Source: Paragyromitra xinjiangensis
Lineage: Eukaryota > Ascomycota > Pezizomycetes > Pezizales > Discinaceae
Direction of reading: 5' to 3'
Assembly: GCA_038503065.1 (NCBI GenBank)
Contig: JBCAMK010000022.1
Span: forward strand, 434,001 to 498,000
DNA length: 64,000 nucleotides
How positions within the stretch are numbered: position 1 is the first letter of the stretch; each line of letters starts with the position of its first letter. A model generated the notes under the pieces. It was not told the origin of the DNA. It ran no database searches and saw only the letters and a program-made list of their open reading frames with translations. A program made the translations under genes and the position numbers. This document shows, one piece after another, positions 10,101 through 21,355 of this stretch.

Positions 10101-11662
10101 TCATCTTTGCTTCCGAACCCTTGTCACGAACCAGGCACTGTTATTTCTAACTACCATCGAGTGCAGAATCCCACCATTCCTGCATCGTCGCTGCCCCCAG
10201 ACCTCTACCACTGCTCTTAGATCTTCTCCGACTAGATAGCCCCACTGTTTCTGGAAATAATTGATGAAGTCATCGTTACTGATACGCAGTATTATATTAG
10301 TGTTTACTATACTGCGGTTAGGAAGTTTCGTCTTCAGTTATTCGGGAGCTCACGAGCCGCGTTCAACTCGTGCCCAGCACTACGTCGATTGACGTTGAGG
10401 TATCTAAGGATGCACGCGGAAATGACCAATATAGGGGATATTGATAATGCCGAGCACCATATAGTTTCGTAGGTTTCCTGACCTGCTGTAATCATCTTCT
10501 CCGTTGCTAACTGTATTCTTTACGTTAGGAGAATCTTAGCCAGCACTCTCGTTGGCCTTTTTGACGAACTCGCAACAGTTCTCGAACGCAAGAGTGCAAT
10601 TGAAAGATGGTAGCTTAACACCTTTAGTACATTCGTTTGCTGGTTTTGGTGGCTGTTCTCAAGAACCACCGAACTTTGAGCAGCGTTGATCCTTACTACA
10701 CTGGCCCTTGATGGGCTACCGTAGGTGTTTATCTAGAGTACTCTTATCTAGATATAGCCCAGCGTACGGCTTCCAATGCTCGCATCTGAAATCGAGCATG
10801 AAGCTAATGTTCTGTTCTTTCAAGTGCGCAAGTCATTCAGTTGGGTACTTTTATGCCCTCAACAGCGAGTTGGGCTGGGCTGTTCGCATATCTTGACCCT
10901 GGTCCTTTAAGCCCCTTGTTACCCGAACTTTACGAAAATACTTCTAACCAGTCTTCCGGTGAAATCTATGCGGGGATGGGACTTGTCGGAGAAACCCAGA
11001 TTTCTAGTTACTTTAGCCCCACTGTTTGGGGGTCTTGTGACGGGTATTGGCTAGAAAGGAGATCTTGCTAAGTGGGGCGTTTTGCTTGTGCCACCTGGAC
11101 ATAATTCCTAATATCCCACCGATAGTTAGCCATTCGGCAACCATAAATTTATACCATTTTACAGACATTTCTAAAGCACTGCGGTCTTTTACCATGAATT
11201 CACGTGCCCGTTAACATATCCTATATTAGGTGCATCTAACCTACTTAAAAAAACAAATATACCAGAGAAACCATCCGTGCCCCCAGTTTACCCTCCAGTC
11301 CATCATTTGTGAGTGTGAAACAACCCATCAAGGGTTGACTGACATATATTGTCACGTGGTAAACGGTCGTGAGTGACAGTAGATCTCAAGGATCTGGATA
11401 AACGAAGCTTTGACCATATGGAGACAGCAACCCTGACCCTTTGAGCCCCACCTTTTTCTGTTGTGCCTCGCTGCTGCCCAGAGCAACCAACCTAGAGCAG
11501 CAACATCGCCTGCACGCGAACACCTCAATCATCTCGTGTCTGCTGCAGCTATCCACACCCCCCCCCCCAAATCATCAACTCCAACAGCTTCTTCCTTAAT
11601 CCTCCCTCCCCCCAATCACCCCATATACAGAATAATTTGCTGTTAACTACATCACATCAATC
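7127..11662. other. Gene-free tract with a hAT-like element
   Basis: About 4.5 kb with no recognisable gene. It holds a decayed hAT-like MITE (9937-10382), a short hairpin of about 50 bp (8279-8328), and a tRNA-like segment around 7945-8015. The last 150 bases before 11663 are C/CT-rich and probably contain the NOT2 promoter and leader. Scattered frames of 60-90 codons have no family resemblance. Confidence 0.5.
9937..10382. mobile_element. Decayed hAT-like MITE (446 bp)
   Basis: The left end reads TAGTGCCGGGTGCGAG and the right end, in reverse complement, TAGTGCTGGGCACGAG, 13 of 16 identical. TAGTGC-type ends are common in hAT elements. The eight bases outside each end, CGCTGATT (9929-9936) and CGTCGATT (10383-10390), match at 6 of 8 and look like an eroded 8-bp target duplication. 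No transposase frame is present inside. Confidence 0.5.
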
Positions 11663-13821
11663 ATGAATCGTCAAGGTCCGTCTCTCGCCCCCGTATTCTC
11701 CATCCATCTTGAAAACCTTCTAGTCGAGCAAACAAACTAACGACTTCTGCGTCTTTCCTCCTCCGCTATAAGGTCCTGGCCCTCGAATGACACTGCCAGG
11801 ATTCCCGCCAGCCGGTGCGGCCACATCAAGAAGCGGAGGTATGCCTAACGGAAAAATTGGTTCGTGCGCCTCTACACCTGCCTAAGATGGGACCCCCGGA
11901 ATTTCCCGCTATTGTAATGGATTGGAAGGCTGATGCGTGGGCGCGTGGTGTTCTGCTCGGTCGGATTATATAGGAGGAGGATGGCAAGGCGGACCTCCAC
12001 CGGGGGTTCCAAACCCAGCAGGTAGCAGGCCTGGTTCTGGTCTTACGTTTTCTCAGCTTGCGAGTCAACCCGGTACACCTTTGGATTTGAGGTGAGCTCT
12101 TTCTACGCCTTTTAGGGTTCCTTGATTGCCAATCCATATCTGCTATCTGGGAGAGGCAAGAGGATAGCAACTAATACTGACATCCTTGGGTTGGTTGTTG
12201 ATAGTGAATTCCCAGCGCTCGGAGGACAGCCACAAAATACCAACGTTCAGCCTTGGAATAGGATAGGTACCCAGTCACCATCATCGCAGAACCGCCCGCC
12301 ACAACAAGACGATTTATTCTCAAGCATGGATAATTACAGAATAGGTGGAAATGGAGGTGGTGGCGGACAAGGGCAAGGTCAGGGAAGACAACAGATGCAG
12401 CCAAACAGTCTGGACGATTTCCCAGCATTACCCAGGACAGCACAAAATGGAGATCATATGGAGGACAGAGGTTTCATGGGAATGGGTGGGATGGCGCAGT
12501 ATGGAGCTACACGGCAGGCCAACAATATGAGTGCGGCGGGAAGATCGGGGCTAGGAATGGGAAACGGGCCATCACAGAGTAGACTGCTGGATGTCATGCA
12601 GCAGCAACCAGGAGGTGTACAAATGTCGGATGTCGAGAAAAAGGTTGGTGCTCTACTATATTCAGGCCGGGTTTGCTCCGAAGTTTGCTTCAAAGCCGAC
12701 TTTAGGATTGACTTCAAACAGCTCTCTTTTTTGTTGAGAAATACTGTGATCATGTGCTAGACTAACCTCGAGGTAGAACTTAATGAAAGGGGGCACGTCT
12801 TCTATGGTACCTAATGGAGCTCCCGGCCTACCTACAAGTGCTGCCACAACAAACTTGTCGCAACCATTACCTCCGCAAACACATGCCTCGCCCGCTCCGG
12901 GCATGCAAAATCCGATCGGACACTCCTTAGGGCAGCCGCAGCCACCACCGCAGCAGCAACAGAAATTCCCGTCTAATGCCAACGGTGTCGATTTCGGCGA
13001 AGGCCAAATTGGCTCTGGGTCAACAGGCAGTATGATGGGCGAAACCGATAGGTTTGGTCTTGGTGGATTGTTAAGTCTGATAAGAGGAGAGAGCGGGGAT
13101 TTTTCGATGCTCGCGCTAGGGCAGGATTTGACACAACTGGGACTTGATCTTAATCAACCTGAGTGATTATCCCTTCTCGTCCTATTTTCGTCGTTTTTGA
13201 GCGCTGAGGTAAGAAATAGGGCTCTCTTATATCCGTCATTCGCGTCGCCTTGGGCGGACACGGATTCGAAACCCGTAGAACCAGACTTCCAGCTGCCTTC
13301 GTGCTATACTGTGCACAATGTGCAACCGCTCGGGTCAAAGGTAGCTGCTTTTTCGGATGAAACCCTATTCTACATATTTTATACAATGCCAAGAGACGTA
13401 ATGCAGGAAGTTGTGGCAACAGAGTTGTAAGTGATACTTTAATATCCTCTATTATTTAAACCCATAGACTTACCCTTGCTGACGCCTCGTATTCTGTTTG
13501 ACTAGATCATCGCGAAATTGGCGTTACCACACGGCACTCAAGCTTTGGTTAACCAAAGACACCGCAAGTGACATCCGCCAAATCTCAGAAACCGCTGAAA
13601 AGGGTGTATATGTCTTCTTCGATCCGAACTCGTGGGAAAGAGTCAGGGTTAGTTTTAATCAGCGCGGCGAAACACATGTCTGGCGAGGGAAGACGATAAA
13701 TTAGGATTAGGGTGGCTAATGCGAATATTTTCCCCGTGGTGTTTTATAGAAAGAATACGTTCTCGATTACAGCTACCTGGACCATCGAGTGGCGCCCACT
13801 ATGATCGGAGGGGGCTTATGA
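11663..13821 (+). CDS. not2: CCR4-NOT complex subunit NOT2 (Cdc36)
   Basis: Subunit of the CCR4-NOT complex, which deadenylates mRNA and affects transcription. Eight exons fit one 487-residue frame: 11663-11675, 11773-11859, 11974-12091, 12205-12643, 12777-13162, 13220-13426, 13506-13647 and 13750-13821. The N-terminal half is Gly/Gln/Pro-rich and low in complexity, with EFPALGG and DDFPALP motifs typical of fungal NOT2. The C-terminal NOT box (about residues 330-487) includes LALGQDLTQLGLDLNQP, YPSFASPW and FSDETLFYIFYTMPRDV. Exon 1 is only 13 nt. Some donors are non-consensus (GTCCGT, GTTCGT, GTTGGT), so intron 2 and the exon 4/5 junction are the least certain. The length is normal for filamentous fungi. 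Confidence 0.88.
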
Positions 13822-14779
13822 ATATGTCCGAAAAAGCTATTCTACGAGGTGCTGGTTTACTAGGGTGTCCATCTTTTGCGTGTTGATACGAAATGGAACA
13901 GAAAGGCTGTTAGGTGCTAGTGGCCGGATGTGGGTTTCGGAATCGTCAGGGTTATCTATTTTTTTTCTCGTGGAAAACGGTGTTACTTTGTGTGTATGGT
14001 TTCATTCTTCGGCCGTTGTTCCCCCCCTCTTCCGGGTTTCTGGGGATGGTCCGCGATCTTGGAAATGGGAGGTGGATAGCAATGGAAATTATCACACACG
14101 GCTACGTTATTTTTCTCTTTCAACCAGCTTTAATTTGAACAGGCAACTTGGATCATTTATGGTTTAACATATTCGGTCTCACAACAGCAGTGAGGGGCGC
14201 AACTAAGAAACCAACCAAACACAATCCAGAAATAGTTACTCTAAGAACACATTGGTCCCAAGCAGATTGATATTTTAATGCGAGCTAATTATCAGTGAAA
14301 CTAGGCCATAGATGAGCGCATTAATGAGGAGGTTAAAATTCGAACCACTTAGGGTTAGGGCATCATCGCAGCGCATCTCAACTTACCTGGTGATTTTCCA
14401 ACGCCCTCATACCCAGGTTTTTGGAGCCTCCAATAATCGGCGGATGTTACCCAAATGCCCAGCTGCATGTTTCCAAGAAGAAGCTTTTATGTTGTATCAT
14501 ATTGCGTTATCGGGTGCGTGAATATATTCCCCGGTTTACACCAAACCGTAACTAGGCAATTTATCCGAAACCCTGCATCCCACCATAAATCATGTAGTCT
14601 ACCGATGTTTTTCTTTTTTTTCTCTTGCCCGTATGCTTAAGGCATCACTCACTTGCATCTGGGCACGCGGGATGATGCCAACCGAGAGAAAAAAATTGTC
14701 GCCAGAGTATTTCCTCTGCCGATAGTCTTGTTTCCCTTCTCCTTCCCTCTCTGTCTCCCTCCAGACAGTCACGACCGCA
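13822..14779. other. Intergenic region between NOT2 and the next gene
   Basis: This holds the presumed NOT2 3' UTR and the promoter and CT-rich leader (about 14700-14765) of the downstream gene. I see no other gene or repeat. Confidence 0.5.
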
Positions 14780-15976
14780 ATGGCTTCAACACATCCCCCC
14801 TCCCCTGCAACGGCACCCAAGATCGTGGAGGCTGTAAAAGCTTCCCCGAAGGTGAGGGTCCTAGAAAGAGTTGCGGTTGACTTCATTTCAGCTGGTGTCG
14901 CGACGCTAGGAATCGCACCTGGTATGACTCAGTTCTCAAATTTCAATTGACTCGAGCAGTGACTGATTTAAGTAATTGGTATAGTTATCTGTTTGATTGA
15001 TCGGTAGGGAACACATTTCTCTCGCATCGCATCGCATCGGAATTATGAAACATATCGTGCGCATCGACCTGTCTTGCCCTGTTTCTCCACTTACCCTTCA
15101 GCTGGGACACAATTGCTCACGAAGTGTACAGGAGCATCATTGAAAATGCTTCCGGCCGGTCAAAATCTGTACTTTCGTCTATTGGCATGTCTCTAAAGAC
15201 GATGTTCAAGACCCCGCATCGGTTCTTCTTCTCAAAGCCGTTTGCGCTGATATATGTGAGATGCCAATTACTACTCGTTGGTGGAACGTTACAGCTGATG
15301 ATGACGTCAGATGACCTATTGCGGAACCTATCTCTCTGCGAATGCAATTGATACAATGGCGTCGGTGCGAGACGGAACGAATATTAAGACTGTTACTGCA
15401 GGGACTGAGAAGTTCGCCACAACTTCTGTGTAAGTGACTCTTGTAGCTCTACTCCTAGGGCTATAGGCTAACAGATAGGATTCCAGTGTCAATATGGGCC
15501 TAGGACTCGTAAAGGATCGCAATTTCGCTCGAATGTTCGGAACAGGCACACCCAGGCCTGTTCCAGCACCGACGTTTGTGTTGTTTGCCGCCAGAGACGC
15601 GATGACGATATTTTTCTCATTCAATGTGCCCCCGATTCTGGCGCCGTATATGCCACAGAACACACTCATGAGGCCGGAGAGTTGGGCACAGTTTTTGGCC
15701 CCAGCTAGTTGTCAGATACTTTCGACTCCGCTTCATCTTTTGGGGTTGGATCTTTATAATCGTGGGGAGAAGGTTGGATTTAAAGCTAGGTGCCAAAAGA
15801 TCATGGTGAATTATGTGCCGTCTGCAGCGGCGAGGATGTGTAGGATTTTGCCAGCGTTAGTTCTTAGTCCTTAGTCTTTGGGTTGGATTAAGCTAACATG
15901 GTGTAGGTTTGGGTTCGGAGGCGTTACGAATACAGCTGTTAGAAGGTCTTTGCTTGAAAAGCTAGAAAAGTGTTGA
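14780..15976 (+). CDS. Conserved fungal protein of unknown function, possibly membrane-associated
   Basis: I recognise the style of this protein from filamentous fungi but cannot name it. Exons: 14780-14921, 15102-15255, 15311-15429, 15487-15855 and 15907-15976, about 285 residues. Phases of exons 2-5 agree (junctions GTGAGA/CAG, GTAAGT/CAG and GTTAGT/TAG). The exon 1 to exon 2 junction as given is off by one base, so a small extra exon or other site probably lies in 14922-15101. Motifs include LERVAVDFISAGVATLGIAP near the start, TPHRFFFSKPFALIY, FAARDAMTIFFSFNVPPILA, and AQFLAPASCQILSTPLHLLG near the C-terminus. The alternating polar and hydrophobic stretches suggest a membrane protein, perhaps mitochondrial. 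That is a guess. Confidence 0.65.
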
Positions 15977-16117
15977 TACCAATTGGGCTACGGTGATTAG
16001 ACCGCGAGTGATAGGAATGCTGGACTATTCTTTTTTTTCCCCCTTTTTTTTTCAGGACTTCTTTTTAGGTAGATGAATCGTGTGGGGTGGATTATTACCA
16101 GGCGTTGGGAAAGGTTT

Positions 16118-16342
16118 TTATTTTGACTTCCGCCGTTTGTGGACAGACTCCTGCAGTTGAGCAACGATTTCCTGTCGGGTCGATTCCTGATCGTGGTTGT
16201 GCACGGGCCTGATGCAACTCAACCTTATCTCTTGGGGTTTCCTAAAACGTGTGGAAGGCTTGGCATCACTGACTTTGGATGAATGATGGGTTTGTGGATT
16301 TGCAAGAGATCTATGTACTAGGGAAATAGCTTTGGCTGCCAC
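16118..16342 (-). CDS. Small hypothetical ORF (74 residues)
   Basis: A complete ATG-to-stop frame rich in Ser, Arg, Lys and His, ending in HKRRKSK. It lies between two plus-strand genes, just after the 3' end of the upstream one. I recognise no family. It could be a small minus-strand gene or chance. Confidence 0.2.
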   Translation of the reverse strand: MAAKAISLVHRSLANPQTHHSSKVSDAKPSTRFRKPQEIRLSCIRPVHNHDQESTRQEIVAQLQESVHKRRKSK

Positions 16343-16984
16343 ATCAGAATCATTGTGATGCTAATTTATGTTTGTTTCTCATTGGAGCCGAGTACAATTG
16401 TCGTCCTAGTCGAGACTGAGAAAGGGCGAAATCTGGTAAAGAACAAACACCAAGCCTTCTGAAGTTAGAGAGCTATATCAAACCATATTGGTTTTAAACG
16501 TGAGCCGTAGTTCCTCGTACCTGTTGCACCGAGTGATATACTGTGAAGTTTTGGGTAGATATAGTTGTACCCCTCTGGGCGCTAGGGGACGGTCGTCTTC
16601 TGGAGTCCTTACACAAACGCTCTCAGGCACCACTCTGTGAAACAAAGACCTTTTAGCACGGAAAAAGGGTCTCGTAGAACGCGGCCAGGATCGCCACGCG
16701 TTTGAGGCTCCTCCGACGTGCTTAGCTAAGACGCGCGCGGTGGAGCATCCGGATTTCGCGTTTTCCCCGCCCTCGTAATTTAATGGCAGAAGCCCTACCT
16801 ACAGGCTACAGCCAACGGACTTTAGGTCTTCCGCCTTTCTCCGTACCCCCGCCTGATGCTCACCTTCAGCCGGCAATCCCTCTCGCCATCTGTGCCTCCA
16901 GCATCATCCAGTTCTACTCGACCATTGCCCCAACGAGGACTACAGCTCCCCACGCCTTCCTCAGGAACCTGACACGCCTTCACC

Positions 16985-17630
16985 ATGCCTCCTGCGCGCT
17001 CACGGGCGAACGCCGCCCACGACGATTCTCGTTCTGAAGCCAGTGCTAACGGGGGCTCACGCGAAAAGGTTTCTACAACGGCTGATAAACGCCGCCAAAA
17101 TGGAGTCACTACCACCTTAATAGCTCAGGATAAGATTTCTGTCACTGCCACCACAAACGCGAATGGAACACACGCGCACGAAGGGATTGAGGGCGTAAGT
17201 CTCAAGTCTGCCACCATCCACCCACATCCCCTAACGATTTACGCAACAGATGGGCTGGCAAGGCATCGATCTCGACACACTTCATAAGTACCGGCACGCG
17301 TACAAACTCCAGGTGCCCTCTGCGTCTGGTGGGTTCAACAATACGGTTCTGTCTACTGGGATCGGGCGGAAGGCACCTAGTCGTGCGAGGGCGAGGAGTA
17401 GTCGGGATGCGTTAGCTACGGCTGTTAGGAAGAACTTTAACGCCCAGCCGATACAAGAAAACGATGTCATTGTTAATTTCCTGTACTCTGTTAAGAACCA
17501 AGGTAATTTCGCTCTATTTCCTCTGTGCTTTCGTTGGCACTGACTGGAACGTTGGCTGATTCAAGATTTTGCAGATAAGCACTTTCGGCTAAGATTCCCA
17601 CCGCCTTTCGCAAAGAAACATGAAGCATGA
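16985..17630 (+). CDS. sap30: SAP30-like Sin3/Rpd3 histone deacetylase complex subunit
   Basis: Nuclear protein that would bind Sin3 and help anchor the Rpd3-type histone deacetylase complex. Three exons give 172 residues: 16985-17194 (donor GTAAGT), 17250-17502 (donor GTAATT) and 17575-17630. Phases agree across both introns (55 and 72 nt). Residues 1-70 are a Ser/Thr/Ala-rich low-complexity tail. The Sin3-binding domain covers about 72-170, with LDTLHKYRHAYKLQVPS, a GIGRKAPSRAR stretch, LATAVRKNFNAQPIQENDVI and the closing KHFRLRFPPPF. This pattern is diagnostic of the SAP30 C-terminal region. The neighbours are unrelated genes. Confidence 0.88.
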
Positions 17631-18272
17631 ATTCAACTCCTTACCAGTTCGGTGTTCTACCTATGGCATTTTTTTCAGTTTGTTTGTTGGGACTTGCATG
17701 GCGTGAATTGGTTCTCACGTTTTTCTTTTCATTTCTTTTCATCCTTTTACCCCTGTTCCTTTTGTGCGTGCGATCTAGGGCATGGTGGTGGTGTTTAGGA
17801 GTTTTTGTTTTCTCTTCTCTTGTGTAGTGGATGTTGCTTATTTTTCTGTAAAATGGAGGGAAATTGTGGATTGGCTTTTTTCTCCTCGAATACTGTTCTT
17901 ATTGATTGATTATCACGGTGTTCTGGTTTGTCCTATCTTATTCAATGTAGAAGGCCTTTTTCCTTCAGCTGCGAAGGAAATAAGCACAGCAAAGAGATGT
18001 TGATTATGATATGTCGGATATTGTATGTATGGGCCGCACTGTCATAATAGGTTAATAACCTGCAGATCTCCCTGAGGGGTTTTCCTGGGGATCGGGAAAG
18101 GAGATCTTGGTGCATAAAATATCACTCGCAAAAGTTTGGAAATTTCCTGCATAAGAATCACTGACTTAGGGCTAGGATGCGTGATGATCAACGTTCCACA
18201 CACTGGTAGCCTTGCGGCAGCCTTGTGATCACTAAGACACAACCCGAGCTCTAGAACTCAACACCAAACACA
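17631..18272. other. Intergenic region, SAP30 to F-box-like gene
   Basis: T-rich in its first half, consistent with the SAP30 3' UTR. No gene or repeat seen. Confidence 0.4.
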
Positions 18273-20529
18273 ATGTCGATACCGCCTAGCGAGCCCCAAA
18301 TCCCAAGCGAGCACTCGACACCGAGTGAGGTGCTGACATCACCTAGTGAGTCATCCGAGCACTCGATACCACTGCTCACCGAGCTGCCGCTTCTAGTGCT
18401 ACGCGGAATCCTTGATCACGTTCGTTCCCCTTACTAAATAGCCGCTGCAGAAACGTGCTAACATAACTACTGCTCTCCAGATCCACCAGCCTTCTGACCT
18501 TTGCTCGGTTTGTCTCGTCTCCAGAGATCTCTACAATCTCGCCGTGCCACTATTATACACCAACTTGAAATTTTATGCCAAGTATGATCGCTTCGGCCCA
18601 CGACTCCTAGATGGTTTACTTCTTCCAAAGCACAGCCAGAGATGGGGGAAATGGGTCAGAAGCTTTGAGGTCTGTGGGACACCTAGTGGGACACCTGGTG
18701 GGGGAACCTTAACAACTGGAGAGAGCCATACGATCTGCATGGTGCTAGCTTTGGTTCTAGGCAAGATTGAGGTGGGAAGGTTGCGTAAATTTGGGTTTGT
18801 CTTCCCCCGAGCTCACCAGTCAAACTCACGCTGGGGTTTCCAAAGAGGAGGCCCTGCTCAGCAGAATTATGAATGGTGGCTATTATTAGCTTATTTATTG
18901 TCGTGAAGTTACTGACAAAAGAATCGGGTTTAATAGCTGGTCCTGCACAACCAGCCTACGTCCCCATGAAATTGTCATCGATGCTCTACTAAAACACAAG
19001 ACAATCCAGTCACTGGAAGTCAATTTGGCCGGCGGTTGGGAATGGCACACTCAGCTCATCGCAGGCATAACGGACTACTGGAAACACATTACGGATTTGC
19101 GCCTATGGAAGATCTCGTCTGAAGAACAGATGGGCGAAATAGCTAAAGCTCTAAAACACATGGACTTGAAGTGCCTTGGACTCACAATCTCAGACCTAGT
19201 GTCCTGGGGTGATGATACTCCGCATTGGGGGGTGCTCCCACAACTAAAGGGAAATACATCACAACTGGTTTGGATAAGGCTTTCAGGGTTTGATCTGACG
19301 GATGATCCCGAAAAATTCTTGGGGACTTTCTTTAACCCCTCAACCCTTCGCCAACTATCGCTACGTAATTATGGTAATTCCACGGAACTATCACGATTAT
19401 TATCACCCCACCTGGATACAGCCAACCTCGAAGTACTTAAACTGGAGTATCACTGTAGCGAGCCGCAGTCAGTAGAACTACTGATTCGTATCCTTGATAA
19501 ATGCAGGAACCTGAGAGTAATCGCATTATCATCCAACTATTTCACCGGGGAAAAGTTGAAATTGTTGATGCAAGCGATCACGAAGAGCAAGGAAACATTG
19601 GAGACCGTTGCGCTCAGCCTCACAGACCACGATAACGGATCAGTTATTTTCGAGAAAGAAACCATGATTCCTTTCAAGTCTTTTGTAAGACTCCAAGAAC
19701 TAGGTATCGATATTGATGTGGACATAAACTACGGCGTAAGTCAACTACCTGATCCTTTTATCTATTTATTTTGCCACACCCGTTTGCACAATCCATACAG
19801 TTCTAGAGAAAAGAATTTCTTGAGGAAGAAGGGTGACCAACGAGTAAATCGACTGGAGAACCGGCCCTAAAAATTAAACCAAAAAATTCGAAATAAAAGA
19901 CGAGCAACACAAGATCTTAACGTGGATGTGAGATCATGATTGTCGAAAAGCTGAGAGAAATTAACTTTTTCCACAACGGCATAGAATATGCGAACGGGTG
20001 TAACACTCCGTTTGAAATGCTACGCAAATATGGAGGGTCGATTGGTATTATAGCATGGAAGGGATCGGACACATGAATAGTCCCCTGCCGTTCTATGATA
20101 CAAACACCCCTTCTTTTGTGTAGTGCTCGCATAAGAGCGCTGTGTAATCTGACATTAAATTAGTTAGCATATTTAGCCTCTGTCCTCCCAAGAACCATCC
20201 GAATAATTGACATACGTTGCCTAAGCTCGGAGTTAATGGTCATGTACTATGGATTACATGATGATAGGTTCCCCGAACCCACTCTTGAGAGATTTGCAAC
20301 CTCCTTTTATGAAATCCACGATGGTCTAGCATGTCCCGAGCTCATAGTCTTCGGAGATATAGACAACTACCTGGACCTGAGATTTTTCGTGGTCAATCCA
20401 CTGGACCCCGATTGGACGTTTCAACAGTACATGTATAATCGCGAACGAGTGGTTGACGTTAGCAAGGTGGATCAGGAAGATGCTCGAATACTCGCGGGAG
20501 ATAGTGAACTTTTTGATTTCCGGTATTAA
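18273..20529 (+). CDS. F-box-like/leucine-rich hypothetical protein (3' half may be damaged)
   Basis: The first three exons agree in phase: 18273-18419, 18481-18875 and 18937-19735. They encode a Ser/Pro-rich tail, then an F-box-like segment (LTELPLLVLRGILDH joined to DLCSVCLVSRDLYNLAVPLL), then about 260 residues with spaced Leu/Ile motifs such as LRQLSLRNYG and LEVLKLEYH. This is the layout of fungal F-box/LRR-like proteins, proposed SCF substrate adaptors. A last exon, 20164-20529, ending in LFDFRY, is also clearly coding. Between them (19736-20163) coding-like pieces occur (for example 19933-20050) but I could not join them without a frameshift near 20050. The gene may have small exons I missed, or may be a recent pseudogene. 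Confidence 0.6.
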
Positions 20530-21257
20530 ATCAACCTAGAACCAAGGTCAGTTCGTCAGCCATCTATACCACATTCATATAGGGGCTATCAAAGACTAAT
20601 TTCCGGTACTATATAACCCGTGGGATCAGAATCGCCTGCCGTAACCCGAAGGATTGGATGCGTGTATGAATTATCGATCAATCGAGATCAGAATACCATA
20701 ACCTAGGTGGTTGTATGTATTTAATGAATTCATCATCATCAATCGAGATCAGAATCGCTCGAATAGGGCATGGAGCTGGTAATAGTGTGGTAATTAGCTG
20801 TAACTCATAGTGATCATCTGATAACGGTGTGTTGGGATCATCTATTAATTAGAGCGCAGCAAGAGCTACCAATACATGTAAAAAAATAATGTAATTTTAA
20901 ACCCCCCTCTGTCCTTCTCGAGAGTCCCCTCTAGAGCCAGACAAATAAGCTCGCTGTAGCAACCCCTTGCCTTTTGATTAGATCACCCATGTTCGGGTGA
21001 AGTATCTCTAACCCATTCCTCTTTGAAACTTCAAGAGGAGCTTCTAGCCAATAGGCCCGTCCTGGGTAGCTTTCCGAGGCAACCGTGACTATAAGACTTA
21101 GAGAATAGGTAGTAGCGAGCTAGAGAGGGAACCCGTAGGTAATGCGCCCACCTACTAGCACTCAGCATCCTATCATTATGAACTGTCATGTAGTTACTCT
21201 AGCAAGTGACGAATAGTGCAAAAAAAATTTTATATTAGTCACCAAAAGTCACTCGTA
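20530..21257. other. Intergenic region upstream of the tRNA gene
   Basis: AT-rich, with two direct copies of ATCAATCGAGATCAGAAT about 60 bp apart (near 20676 and 20738) and a related GGGATCAGAATCG near 20623. No gene seen. Confidence 0.4.
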
Positions 21258-21345
21258 GGTTCCATGGCTCAGTTGGTTAGCGCGTGGTGCTAATATCTTC
21301 AAGATGTTTACGCCAAGGTCGAGGGTTCGACCCCCTCTGGAACCA
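21258..21345 (+). tRNA. tRNA-Ile (anticodon AAU) with a 14-nt intron
   Basis: The acceptor stem GGTTCCA/TGGAACC pairs fully. The D-arm contains AGTTGGTTA, the T-arm contains GGGTTCGACCC, and the anticodon stem pairs TGGTG with CGCCA. Anticodon AAT is at 21292-21294. A 14-nt intron (21296-21309) lies between positions 37 and 38, the standard site for nuclear tRNA introns. Without it the tRNA is 74 nt including the discriminator A. The body closely matches other fungal tRNA-Ile(AAU). Confidence 0.92.
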
Positions 21346-21350
21346 TTACA

Positions 21351-21355
21351 TTTTT
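21351..21355 (+). terminator. RNA polymerase III terminator (T5)
   Basis: A run of five T residues begins six bases after the tRNA 3' end, as expected for Pol III termination. Confidence 0.7.
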
